The notes under the pieces were generated by a model. It ran no database searches and was not told the origin of the DNA. It was given only the letters and a program-made list of their open reading frames with translations. A program made the translations under genes and the position numbers. A stretch of 6,076 nucleotides of DNA from an uncultured Lachnospiraceae bacterium (GTDB lineage Bacteria; Bacillota; Clostridia; Lachnospirales; Lachnospiraceae), in NCBI GenBank assembly GCA_902783935.1, contig CACZTA010000296.1, positions 1 through 6,076 on the forward strand. The letters are read 5' to 3'. Shown in pieces: positions 1 through 5,530 of this stretch; the stretch's first letter is position 1, and each line of letters begins with the position of its first letter.

Positions 1-1901
1 AAGAACAGCTCAACCGTCCCCTTCAGGTCGAAGAAATCACCTTCGCCGAACATGCCCAGCGTGAGCTTCATGCGCTCATCCGGCAGTTCCTTCAGCGGAA
101 GTTCCTTTGCGAGGTAAATATTGCCGAGCTCATAGAGCCTGACATTCTTGTTGCGTCTGTTGTAATTCACGGCAAGCGATGTCAGCATGCCGTTCAGGGA
201 CGTCGTCCTCATGATCGAGAAATCCGGACCGAGCGGGTTGCGGATTTCGATTGCCTTCCGCTCCGGCGCATCCTCCGCGAAGCGGAGTTTGTCAAAGACT
301 TTCGGCGACTCGAAGCTGTAGCAGTAGCCCTGCGAGAAGCCGCAGTTCTCCGCCACGGCGCTCGCGAGGTTGCGGATCCGCATATCAAAGGAAATGCCGC
401 CCGCAGTCGCCGACCCCTTCGGCAGCGTCGACGGGATATTGTCGTAGCCGTAGAAGCGCGCGACTTCCTCGGCGAGATCGCAGGTGCGGAGCAGGTCCTG
501 ACGGAAGGTCGGGACGATCACCACTCTGCGCTCAGGGTCATACTGAAGATCTTCATTCTCGAAATAAGCGATCATCTGCTCTTCCGGGACGGAGATCCCG
601 AGCATTTCATTGATCTTCTCCGGCTCAAACGCAAGCTCGACCGGCTCCCTTTTTACGGGATACACGTCGATGCAGCCGCTCACCGCCTCGCCGGCGCCGA
701 ACTCTTCCATCAGCTGGCAGGCGCGGTCGAGGGCCAGCACGGTCGTGCTCGGATCCAGGCCTTTATCAAACTTCTGGGACGCGTCGGTCTGATGGCCGAG
801 TCGCTTGGAAGTCAGGCGGACATTTGTGCCGTTGAAATTGGCCGCTTCGAACAGAACTGTCGTACACGCGTCCGTGATCATCGAATTCTCGCCGCCCATG
901 ACGCCCGCGATGCCGACCGGCTTCTCCGCGTCGCAGATCATGAGCATGTCGTGGTCGAGCTCATGCTCCTGGCCGTCGAGCGTGACGAACTTCTCTCCGT
1001 CCTCCGCGCGTCTCACGACGATCTTGTGCCCTGCGATCAGGTCATAATCATAGGAATGCATCGGCTGCCCGAACTCTTCCATGATGTAGTTCGTGATGTC
1101 GACGACATTGTTGATGGGGCGGATGCCGTTGGACGCGAGGCAGCGCTGCATCCACTTCGGCGACGGGCCGATCTTGACATTTTTCACGACTCTCGCCGAG
1201 AAGCGCGGGCAGAGCTCCCCGTCGAGCACTTCGACTGCGGCGTAGTCATTGATGTCTTCGCCGTTGCCCGTCTCGGTGATGACCGGCGGATGGAATTTCT
1301 TCCCAAATGTTGCCGCCGCTTCTCTCGCAATACCGACCACGCTGTAGCAGTCGACGCGGTTTGAGGTAATTTCATATTCGAAAATGGCATCGTGCAGGCC
1401 GAGCAGCTCGATTGCATCGGCGCCAACCGGCGTATCTTCCGGGAAGACATAGATGCCGCCTTCCGGTGCTTCCGGATAGAACTCCCTCGTGCTGCCGAGC
1501 TCTTCGATCGAGCAGATCATTCCGTAGGAATCCACGCCGCGAAGCGCACCCTTTGAGATTTCAATGCCGCCTTCCGCAGGCCCGCCCGCATGCGTCCCGC
1601 AGACCCTGCCGCCCACGAGGACGACGGCGACCTTCTGGCCGGCTGCGACATTCGGCGCGCCGCAGACGATCTGGAGCGGTTCTTCAGCGCCGACATTGAC
1701 AGAGCAGATATGCAGGTGGTCCGAATTCGGATGCGCCTCGCAGGTCAGCACTTCGCCGACGACGATCTTGTCGAGATTCTTATCGAGTTCCGTGAAGCCT
1801 TCGACCTTCGTGCCGGAGAGGGTCATCGCATCCGCGTACTCCTGCGGCGTCACATCGAGGTCAGGTACATAACGTTTAATCCAAGAAAGTGATGTATTCA
1901 T
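1..1901 (-). CDS. pheT: Phenylalanyl-tRNA synthetase beta subunit, partial (C-terminus beyond the left edge)
   Basis: This is the beta chain of the cytoplasmic (alpha-beta)2 enzyme that charges tRNA-Phe; it binds tRNA and edits mischarged Tyr-tRNA. The window holds 633 residues of an expected 790-800, with no stop before the left edge. Reading from ATG at 1901, the protein begins MNTSLSWIKRYV, the usual PheT start. Residues about 42-152 form the OB-fold tRNA-binding domain (HPNSDHLHIC, CGAPNV, GMICSIEELG). Residues about 210-375 form the B3/B4 editing domain (NNVVDITNYIMEEFGQPMHS, with His282 in the PMH motif, and GVMGGENS). Residues about 418-490 form the B5 domain (VPTFRQDL, then DLAEEVARFYGYDNIP with acidic residues of the metal-site type). 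The synthetase-like core starts near 500 (NPLGPDFSIMRTT, LYELGNIY). The rest of that core and the C-terminal anticodon-binding-fold domain are missing. pheT lies 82 bp after pheS in the same direction, so it is presumably co-transcribed. Identity is secure. Confidence 0.98.
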   Translation of the reverse strand, partial: MNTSLSWIKRYVPDLDVTPQEYADAMTLSGTKVEGFTELDKNLDKIVVGEVLTCEAHPNSDHLHICSVNVGAEEPLQIVCGAPNVAAGQKVAVVLVGGRVCGTHAGGPAEGGIEISKGALRGVDSYGMICSIEELGSTREFYPEAPEGGIYVFPEDTPVGADAIELLGLHDAIFEYEITSNRVDCYSVVGIAREAAATFGKKFHPPVITETGNGEDINDYAAVEVLDGELCPRFSARVVKNVKIGPSPKWMQRCLASNGIRPINNVVDITNYIMEEFGQPMHSYDYDLIAGHKIVVRRAEDGEKFVTLDGQEHELDHDMLMICDAEKPVGIAGVMGGENSMITDACTTVLFEAANFNGTNVRLTSKRLGHQTDASQKFDKGLDPSTTVLALDRACQLMEEFGAGEAVSGCIDVYPVKREPVELAFEPEKINEMLGISVPEEQMIAYFENEDLQYDPERRVVIVPTFRQDLLRTCDLAEEVARFYGYDNIPSTLPKGSATAGGISFDMRIRNLASAVAENCGFSQGYCYSFESPKVFDKLRFAEDAPERKAIEIRNPLGPDFSIMRTTSLNGMLTSLAVNYNRRNKNVRLYELGNIYLAKELPLKELPDERMKLTLGMFGEGDFFDLKGTVELF

Positions 1902-1983
1902 AATCTGTTTTATCTCCCGCTGACGCGTGCATTACTGCATGGGCGCCAGATTCTTCATGTTCTGATTCATTCAGGCGGATCGT
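1902..1983 (-). other. Intergenic spacer between pheS and pheT
   Basis: These 82 bp separate the two synthetase subunits, more than the few bases often seen between pheS and pheT. The stretch holds the pheT ribosome binding site. It also holds two weak hairpins (TGCA-GTAA-TGCA near 1930-1941, and CTGA/TCAG around 1961-1973), both too short to act as convincing terminators and neither followed by a U-run. A 12-codon open frame (1970 to 1932, minus strand, starting MNQNMKNL) has no ribosome binding site and is probably chance. I see no clear promoter. Confidence 0.5.
1913..1918 (-). promoter_or_regulatory. Ribosome binding site of pheT
   Basis: GGGAGA on the minus strand lies 11 nt before the ATG at 1901. 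The spacing is slightly long, but it is the only purine-rich Shine-Dalgarno-like stretch near that start, and the protein start matches the PheT family. Confidence 0.6.
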
Positions 1984-3015
1984 TTACGAAAACTGCTTCA
2001 GGAAGCGGATGTCATTTTCATAAAGAAGCCGCATGTCATCGATCTCATACTTCAGGAGAGCGATGCGCTCAAGGCCAACGCCGAACGCGAAGCCGCCGTA
2101 CTCCTCCGGATCCAGCCCGCACATTTCGAGAACATGCGGATGGACCATGCCGCAGCCGAGGATCTCGATCCAGCCGCTGCCCTTGCAGAAGCGGCATCCG
2201 GTGCCGCCGCACTTGAAGCAGGAGACGTCCATCTCCGCGGAAGGCTCGGTAAACGGGAAATGATGCGGCCGGAACTTCGTCTTCGTCTCCGGCCCGAACA
2301 GTTCCTTGGCGAATACGTCGAGCGTGCCCTTGAGATCCGCAAAGGTGATGCCCTTGTCGATCACGAGTCCCTCGACCTGGTGGAAGGACGGGGAATGCGT
2401 CGCATCGACCTCGTCCGAACGGAATACGCGTCCCGGGGAGATCATGCGGATCGGCAGCTTTCCCTGCTCCATGATGCGCGCCTGGACGGGCGACGTCTGG
2501 GTGCGCAGGAGGATCTCATTATTGATATAGAAGGTATCCTGCTCGTCTTTCGCGGGATGATTGGCCGGAATATTGAGCTTGGTGAAATTGTACTCGTCGT
2601 ACTCGATCTCCGGTCCCTCGATGACTTCATAGCCCATGCCGATGAAAATGCGCTCCACCTCATCCAGCGCGATGCTGTTCGGGTGGCGGTGGCCGGCTGC
2701 CGGCTTCTTCGCGGGCAGGGTCACGTCGATGGTCTCCGCCTCGAGGCGGGCAGCCTGGAGCTGCTCCTCCAGACGGGCTTTGGATGCCTCCATCGACTCT
2801 TCGATGCGGGCGCGGGCGTCATTGACCCACTTGCCGACCTTCGGCCTGTCCTCGGGCGCCACGTCCTTCATGGACTTCAGCACCTGGGTGAGGGAGCCCT
2901 TCTTTCCGAGGAAGGAAACTCTGAGCTCATTCAGTTTCTCAAGACCGTCGGCGCCGCCGATCGCTTCGGAGGCCAGGCGTTCAATCTCTTTTACCTTCTG
3001 TTCAAGTTCACTCAT
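1984..3015 (-). CDS. pheS: Phenylalanyl-tRNA synthetase alpha subunit
   Basis: This is the catalytic alpha chain of the phenylalanyl-tRNA synthetase heterotetramer, a class II aminoacyl-tRNA synthetase of the cytoplasm. It is complete at 343 residues, the normal family length. Residues 1 to about 95 form the N-terminal helical coiled-coil arm that contacts tRNA. The catalytic core follows: motif 1 region at about 127-158 (GPEIEYDEYNFTKLNIPANH), the substrate loop LLRTQTSPVQ at 169-178, motif 2 at about 191-216 (SPGRVFRSDEVDATHSPSFH) and motif 3 at about 308-320 (GFAFGVGLERIAL). An insertion with four cysteines (C266, C269, C274, C277; CFKCGGTGCRFC) precedes WIEILGCGMVHP. It resembles a zinc knuckle and, as I recall, is usual in Firmicutes PheS. 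The ATG at 3015 has GGAG 10 nt upstream and gives the canonical start. The gene begins 17 bp after the yihY stop, which indicates co-transcription. No T-box leader precedes it. Confidence 0.98.
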   Translation of the reverse strand: MSELEQKVKEIERLASEAIGGADGLEKLNELRVSFLGKKGSLTQVLKSMKDVAPEDRPKVGKWVNDARARIEESMEASKARLEEQLQAARLEAETIDVTLPAKKPAAGHRHPNSIALDEVERIFIGMGYEVIEGPEIEYDEYNFTKLNIPANHPAKDEQDTFYINNEILLRTQTSPVQARIMEQGKLPIRMISPGRVFRSDEVDATHSPSFHQVEGLVIDKGITFADLKGTLDVFAKELFGPETKTKFRPHHFPFTEPSAEMDVSCFKCGGTGCRFCKGSGWIEILGCGMVHPHVLEMCGLDPEEYGGFAFGVGLERIALLKYEIDDMRLLYENDIRFLKQFS

Positions 3016-3025
3016 GTAAATCCAT

Positions 3026-3029
3026 CTCC
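3026..3029 (-). promoter_or_regulatory. Ribosome binding site of pheS
   Basis: GGAG on the minus strand lies 10 nt before the pheS ATG, inside the 17-bp gap after yihY. A second purine patch (TGGA) lies about 5 nt from the ATG and could serve instead. Either supports the start at 3015. Confidence 0.55.
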
Positions 3030-3032
3030 ATA

Positions 3033-4151
3033 TTACTTATATTCACTGTCCGGGGAGTCTGATTCCCCGGCAGCATTATCCTGATGATTCTTCTTCCTGA
3101 GGCTGTGATAGAAATCATAGCGGCTGTCGTCCACGGCTCTTCTCTCCGGAATCCGGGTGACGCCTTCGTCCGCCCACGGAATGTTGATATCCTTGGGCTG
3201 TTCGCTCGGGATTTCCTCCTCCTCTTCGACGGGGAAGGGCTTCCAGACGGAATGCTCGTCCAGCTCCTCCGCGATGATCTGCTCATTTCTCAGGCTCGCG
3301 TCCTTCATCGCGTCGAAGACATTGACGATCATGTTGTCTTCCGGGTCTTCATAGATGACGCGGTTCAGCTCCGCACCGAGATAAAGGAAGTAGCAGCAGA
3401 AATACATCCAGATCATGGCCAGGATGATGCCTGTCAGACTTCCGTAAATATTGCTGAAATTCCTGTTGTGCTGGTAATAGAGAGAGATCAGATAGGAGAA
3501 AAACATCCAGATCGTCGAGACCAGCAGCGCCCCCGGAAACTGGCTCCGGAAGGTGTAGTAGCAGTTCGGAAGGAACTTGTAGATAAACAGGAAAAGCGCG
3601 ATCAGCCCGAAATAGCCGAACAGGGACCGGATCGAAAACAGGAAGAGCATAATATCGCTCAGATCCGGGAACCGCTTAAACAGCCAGTCCCACAGCGCCG
3701 GTCCGGAGATCGACAGGGTCAGGGACAAAAGGATCATCAGAAGGAATACCAGCACATACACCATGGACCGGAAGCGGAGGAAGAACCAGCCGCGCGTCTC
3801 GCCGACCTTGCTGATGACATTCAGGCCGTTGCTCAGCGCATGGAACACCTTCGACGCCGACCACACGAGGATCAGCAGGGATGCCGGCAGGTAGGCATGC
3901 GACTTCAGCATGACCTCCGTTATGATTGTCCTGACATATTCGCTGAGGCCCGCCGGTACGAGCGAAAGCAGCCCCTCCGCGAGGGCGGACGTGTCCGCGC
4001 TCAGAATCGACGCAACCGAGAGAATGATCATGATAAAAGGCACAAAAGAAATCATAATAAAATAGGCGCACGTTGCTGCATATGCGCCCATGTGATCGTC
4101 CTGCATCCTTCTCGCGAACGAACCGAATACCTTCAGGAGTGCTTTAATCAT
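3033..4151 (-). CDS. YihY/BrkB-family inner-membrane protein
   Basis: This is a complete protein of 372 residues. It has six hydrophobic segments at about 24-48, 87-110, 129-150, 166-193, 206-226 and 237-265. The family hallmark sits in the last one: YGSLTGIILAMIWMYFC, then YLGAELNRVI. The N-terminal AYAATCAYFIMISFVPF also fits. The family was once called ribonuclease BN in error, and its molecular role is still unclear; transport or envelope roles have been proposed. Residues about 268-372 form a long, charged, probably cytoplasmic tail with five glutamates in a row (309-313). It looks disordered and is probably lineage-specific. An in-frame TGA 9 nt before the ATG at 4151 limits the start, and the 22 residues before the first membrane segment match relatives. 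The only Shine-Dalgarno candidate is 13 nt away, so initiation may be weak or coupled. The gene lies 41 bp after galM and 17 bp before pheS, all in one direction. Confidence 0.93.
   Translation of the reverse strand: MIKALLKVFGSFARRMQDDHMGAYAATCAYFIMISFVPFIMIILSVASILSADTSALAEGLLSLVPAGLSEYVRTIITEVMLKSHAYLPASLLILVWSASKVFHALSNGLNVISKVGETRGWFFLRFRSMVYVLVFLLMILLSLTLSISGPALWDWLFKRFPDLSDIMLFLFSIRSLFGYFGLIALFLFIYKFLPNCYYTFRSQFPGALLVSTIWMFFSYLISLYYQHNRNFSNIYGSLTGIILAMIWMYFCCYFLYLGAELNRVIYEDPEDNMIVNVFDAMKDASLRNEQIIAEELDEHSVWKPFPVEEEEEIPSEQPKDINIPWADEGVTRIPERRAVDDSRYDFYHSLRKKNHQDNAAGESDSPDSEYK
3050..3070 (-). repeat. Inverted repeat (7-bp GC stem) in the last codons of yihY
   Basis: CCGGGGA and TCCCCGG flank a 7-nt loop and would form a strong hairpin in the transcript, 35 nt before the pheS ATG. 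The downstream bases (ACAGTGAATATAAG) contain no U-run, so this is not a standard intrinsic terminator. It could be a processing or mRNA-stabilising structure ahead of pheST, or chance within coding sequence. The inverted repeat itself is certain; its function is inferred. Confidence 0.5.
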
Positions 4152-4164
4152 GTGAGATCGTCAG

Positions 4165-4170
4165 TTCCTC
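4165..4170 (-). promoter_or_regulatory. Distant ribosome binding site candidate of yihY
   Basis: GAGGAA on the minus strand lies 13 nt before the yihY ATG, farther than the usual 5-10 nt. No closer purine-rich site exists, and an in-frame TGA sits between it and the ATG, so an upstream start cannot explain the spacing. Coupling to translation of galM, 41 bp upstream, is possible. Confidence 0.4.
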
Positions 4171-4192
4171 TGTCCTGTGTCTCTTTCGTCTT

Positions 4193-5239
4193 TTACTTAA
4201 CGCTGAATGCGTAGCAGGTCGTCGTGCTGTATCTCTCTCCTGCGTCCAGGCGCGGGCTCTCGAATGCGAGTACGTTGACGGCATTCGGGAAATGCTGTGT
4301 CTCCAGGCAGAACCCGTCATTTTTATGATAGACCTTTCCGCCCTTTCCCACCGCATCGCGGATGAAGTTTCCGGCGTAGAACTGAACGCCGGGCTGGTCC
4401 GTCGTGACCGTCATCGCGATGCCGGTCTTCGGGGAATACGCCTCGACGACTTCGCGGAAACCGCTGCCGTTGAGCGCGAAGTTGTGGTCATAGCCGCCCG
4501 TGTGGGCAAGCTGCTCGCACTCGGTGCCGGCGTCGCGGCCGATCACTTTCGCCGTGCGGAAATCAAACGGCGTGCCCTCAACCGGATCCACTGTCCCGTA
4601 GGGAATGGAGAACTCATCGACCGGCGTGTAGCCGTCCGCATCGATCCGGAGCTCGTGGTCCATGATGGAGCCCGTGCCCTCGCCGTTCAGGTTGAAGTAG
4701 GAATGGTTGGTCATGTTGACCACTGTATCCTTGTCGCAGACCGCATCATAATGAAGCGTCACCCGGTTGTCCTCGGTGAACTTGTATGTGACCGTCACGT
4801 CGAGGCTGCCCGGGAATCCCTGGTCGCCGTCCGGGGAATGAAGCGAGAAGGCCACGCATCCGTTCTGCTCATTGACCGCTGTCTGCCACATGCGGTACTC
4901 GTAGCCGTCAGGGCCGCTGTGCAGATTGTTGTGGCCGCCTTCATTGAGCGCCAGCTGATAATCCGTCCCGTTCAGGTTGAATGCACCGCCCTCGATGCGG
5001 TTGCCGTACCTGCCGATGACAGCGCCCAGATGGCCGCTGTATGTTTCATAGCCGGTGACGCTGTCGTAACCGAGTGTCACGTCCGTGAGTTTTCCGTCTC
5101 TGTCCGGAACCGCGACTGACACCAGTGATGCGCCGTAATCCGTGACTGTGATGTAAGCGCCCGAAGAGTTTGAAATCTTGTACAAAGACACCTGCTGCCC
5201 GTCACGGGTTGTCCCAAAGCCCGACCGTTCTATATCCAT
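4193..5239 (-). CDS. galM: Aldose 1-epimerase (galactose mutarotase)
   Basis: This cytoplasmic enzyme interconverts alpha and beta anomers of aldoses such as galactose and glucose, and feeds beta-D-galactose forms into the Leloir pathway. The protein is complete at 348 residues, the normal size for GalM. The beta-sandwich family motifs are in order: GRYGNRI (76-82, Arg81), NEGGHNNLHSG (99-109, His107), NHSYFNLNG (178-186, catalytic acid His179), GGYDHNF (248-254, Asp251) and FCLETQHFPNAVN (310-322, catalytic base Glu313). These correspond, with a shift of about ten residues, to the known active-site set of Lactococcus GalM (Arg71, His96, His170, Asp243, Glu304). There is no signal peptide. 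The ATG at 5239 gives the typical start (FGTTRDGQQVSLY). Its AGGG motif is only 3 nt from the ATG, an unusually short spacing. No other galactose genes are visible in the window, so general sugar metabolism is as likely a role as a dedicated galactose pathway. Confidence 0.97.
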   Translation of the reverse strand: MDIERSGFGTTRDGQQVSLYKISNSSGAYITVTDYGASLVSVAVPDRDGKLTDVTLGYDSVTGYETYSGHLGAVIGRYGNRIEGGAFNLNGTDYQLALNEGGHNNLHSGPDGYEYRMWQTAVNEQNGCVAFSLHSPDGDQGFPGSLDVTVTYKFTEDNRVTLHYDAVCDKDTVVNMTNHSYFNLNGEGTGSIMDHELRIDADGYTPVDEFSIPYGTVDPVEGTPFDFRTAKVIGRDAGTECEQLAHTGGYDHNFALNGSGFREVVEAYSPKTGIAMTVTTDQPGVQFYAGNFIRDAVGKGGKVYHKNDGFCLETQHFPNAVNVLAFESPRLDAGERYSTTTCYAFSVK

Positions 5240-5242
5240 ATA

Positions 5243-5246
5243 CCCT
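5243..5246 (-). promoter_or_regulatory. Weak, closely spaced ribosome binding site of galM
   Basis: AGGG ends 3 nt before the galM ATG, closer than normal. The preceding A-rich stretch (AAGAAAGAAAGC) may add affinity or keep the site unstructured. No alternative in-frame start lies just upstream, so the ATG at 5239 stands on protein similarity. Confidence 0.4.
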
Positions 5247-5271
5247 GCTTTCTTTCTTAAAATGTAGTTGG

Positions 5272-5289
5272 CGGCGGCATATGCCGCCG
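5272..5289 (-). repeat. Perfect 18-bp palindrome between the 6S-like RNA and galM
   Basis: CGGCGGCATATGCCGCCG is fully self-complementary. In RNA it would form a 7-bp all-GC stem with an AUAU loop. It lies about 25 nt after the predicted 3' end of the 6S-like RNA and 32 nt before galM. On the minus strand it is followed by CCAACTACATTTT, with only four Ts after a 9-nt gap, so it is a poor intrinsic terminator. On the plus strand it is followed by just TTTG. It could be a weak terminator or processing hairpin for the small RNA, or an operator for galM. No convincing galM promoter lies between it and the gene. Confidence 0.6.
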
Positions 5290-5313
5290 TTTGTCACTTG
5301 CGATAACGCTATA

Positions 5314-5495
5314 TACCCGGAATGCCGTTCCTATGATACTGACACCTAGCCGTCGCCAGGTGGGTAACCGCAACCTGTTCTCTGCCTTCCTCCGATGTGG
5401 TGCCTGAGGCCTGGCATCAATACAGGCAATGTAGGAATCCCTTATGTCATTTGTAGGTTCAGAAAAAAATAGGGGATCGCACATTCCAGGTTTGT
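5314..5495 (-). ncRNA. ssrS: 6S RNA (candidate, about 180 nt)
   Basis: 6S RNA mimics an open promoter and binds the housekeeping RNA polymerase holoenzyme, chiefly in stationary phase. The minus-strand transcript folds to that plan. A closing stem pairs 5490-5482 (CCTGGAATG) with 5324-5316 (CATTCCGGG), nine pairs with one G-U. An inner stem pairs 5473-5469 (CCTAT) with 5334-5330 (ATAGG). A large central bubble follows, whose 3' strand carries a hairpin with 8 pairs and a GACG loop (5362-5343), a known 6S feature. The apical arm pairs TTGCCT (5429-5424) with AGGCAG (5387-5382), then TTGATG (5420-5415) with CATCGG (5397-5392). The 5' bubble strand holds T7, then GAACCTACAA and AAGGGATTCCTAC. 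A template C near nucleotide 39 would start a product RNA with GUUC, as I recall for B. subtilis 6S-1. A strong promoter lies just upstream. The ends are approximate. A minus-strand open frame across 5257-5484 overlaps the RNA but lacks coding character. Confidence 0.82.
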
Positions 5496-5500
5496 CTCAG

Positions 5501-5530
5501 ATTATACAACGTCTACAGGAGTCCCGTCAA
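5501..5530 (-). promoter_or_regulatory. Strong sigma-A promoter of the 6S-like RNA
   Basis: On the minus strand, TTGACG (5530-5525, one mismatch to the -35 consensus) is followed after 18 bp by a perfect TATAAT (5506-5501). The predicted transcript start is an A near 5495-5493. The -35 element lies within the last codons of dgt and the dgt stop codon lies in the spacer, so the RNA has its own promoter although it sits directly behind an upstream gene. Confidence 0.85.

Noticed and set aside
792..1364. Plus-strand open frame of 190 codons opposite pheT
   Set aside because: It lies wholly within the well-conserved pheT coding region on the other strand. Its composition is that of a shadow frame.
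1932..1970. 12-codon mini-ORF between pheS and pheT as a leader peptide
   Set aside because: It contains no phenylalanine codons, lacks a ribosome binding site, and has no terminator-antiterminator structure after it, so attenuation is not supported.
2134..4214. Long plus-strand open frames opposite pheS (2134-3084) and yihY (3084-4214)
   Set aside because: They mirror the real minus-strand genes in GC-rich sequence. Their translations are rich in Arg, Asp, His and Glu with no recognisable domain, and they lack ribosome binding sites.
4292..5119. Plus-strand open frame of 275 codons opposite galM
   Set aside because: It is an antisense shadow of a complete GalM with all catalytic residues. 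The translation is low in diversity, rich in Val, Arg and Ala, and resembles no family I know.
5382..5400. Signal recognition particle RNA signature suggested by CGGAGGAAGGCAG
   Set aside because: The true SRP motif has a GGAA tetraloop closed by a short conserved stem (GGTCCGGAAGGAAGCAGCC type). That order and pairing are absent here, and the overall fold fits 6S RNA.
5463..5469. Run of seven Ts (minus strand) after dgt as an intrinsic terminator
   Set aside because: No GC-rich hairpin precedes it. It fits better as the single-stranded 5' side of the 6S-like central bubble.
5257..5484. Minus-strand open frame of 75 codons in the dgt-galM gap
   Set aside because: It coincides with the structured 6S-like RNA, has no ribosome binding site, and its translation lacks family resemblance.
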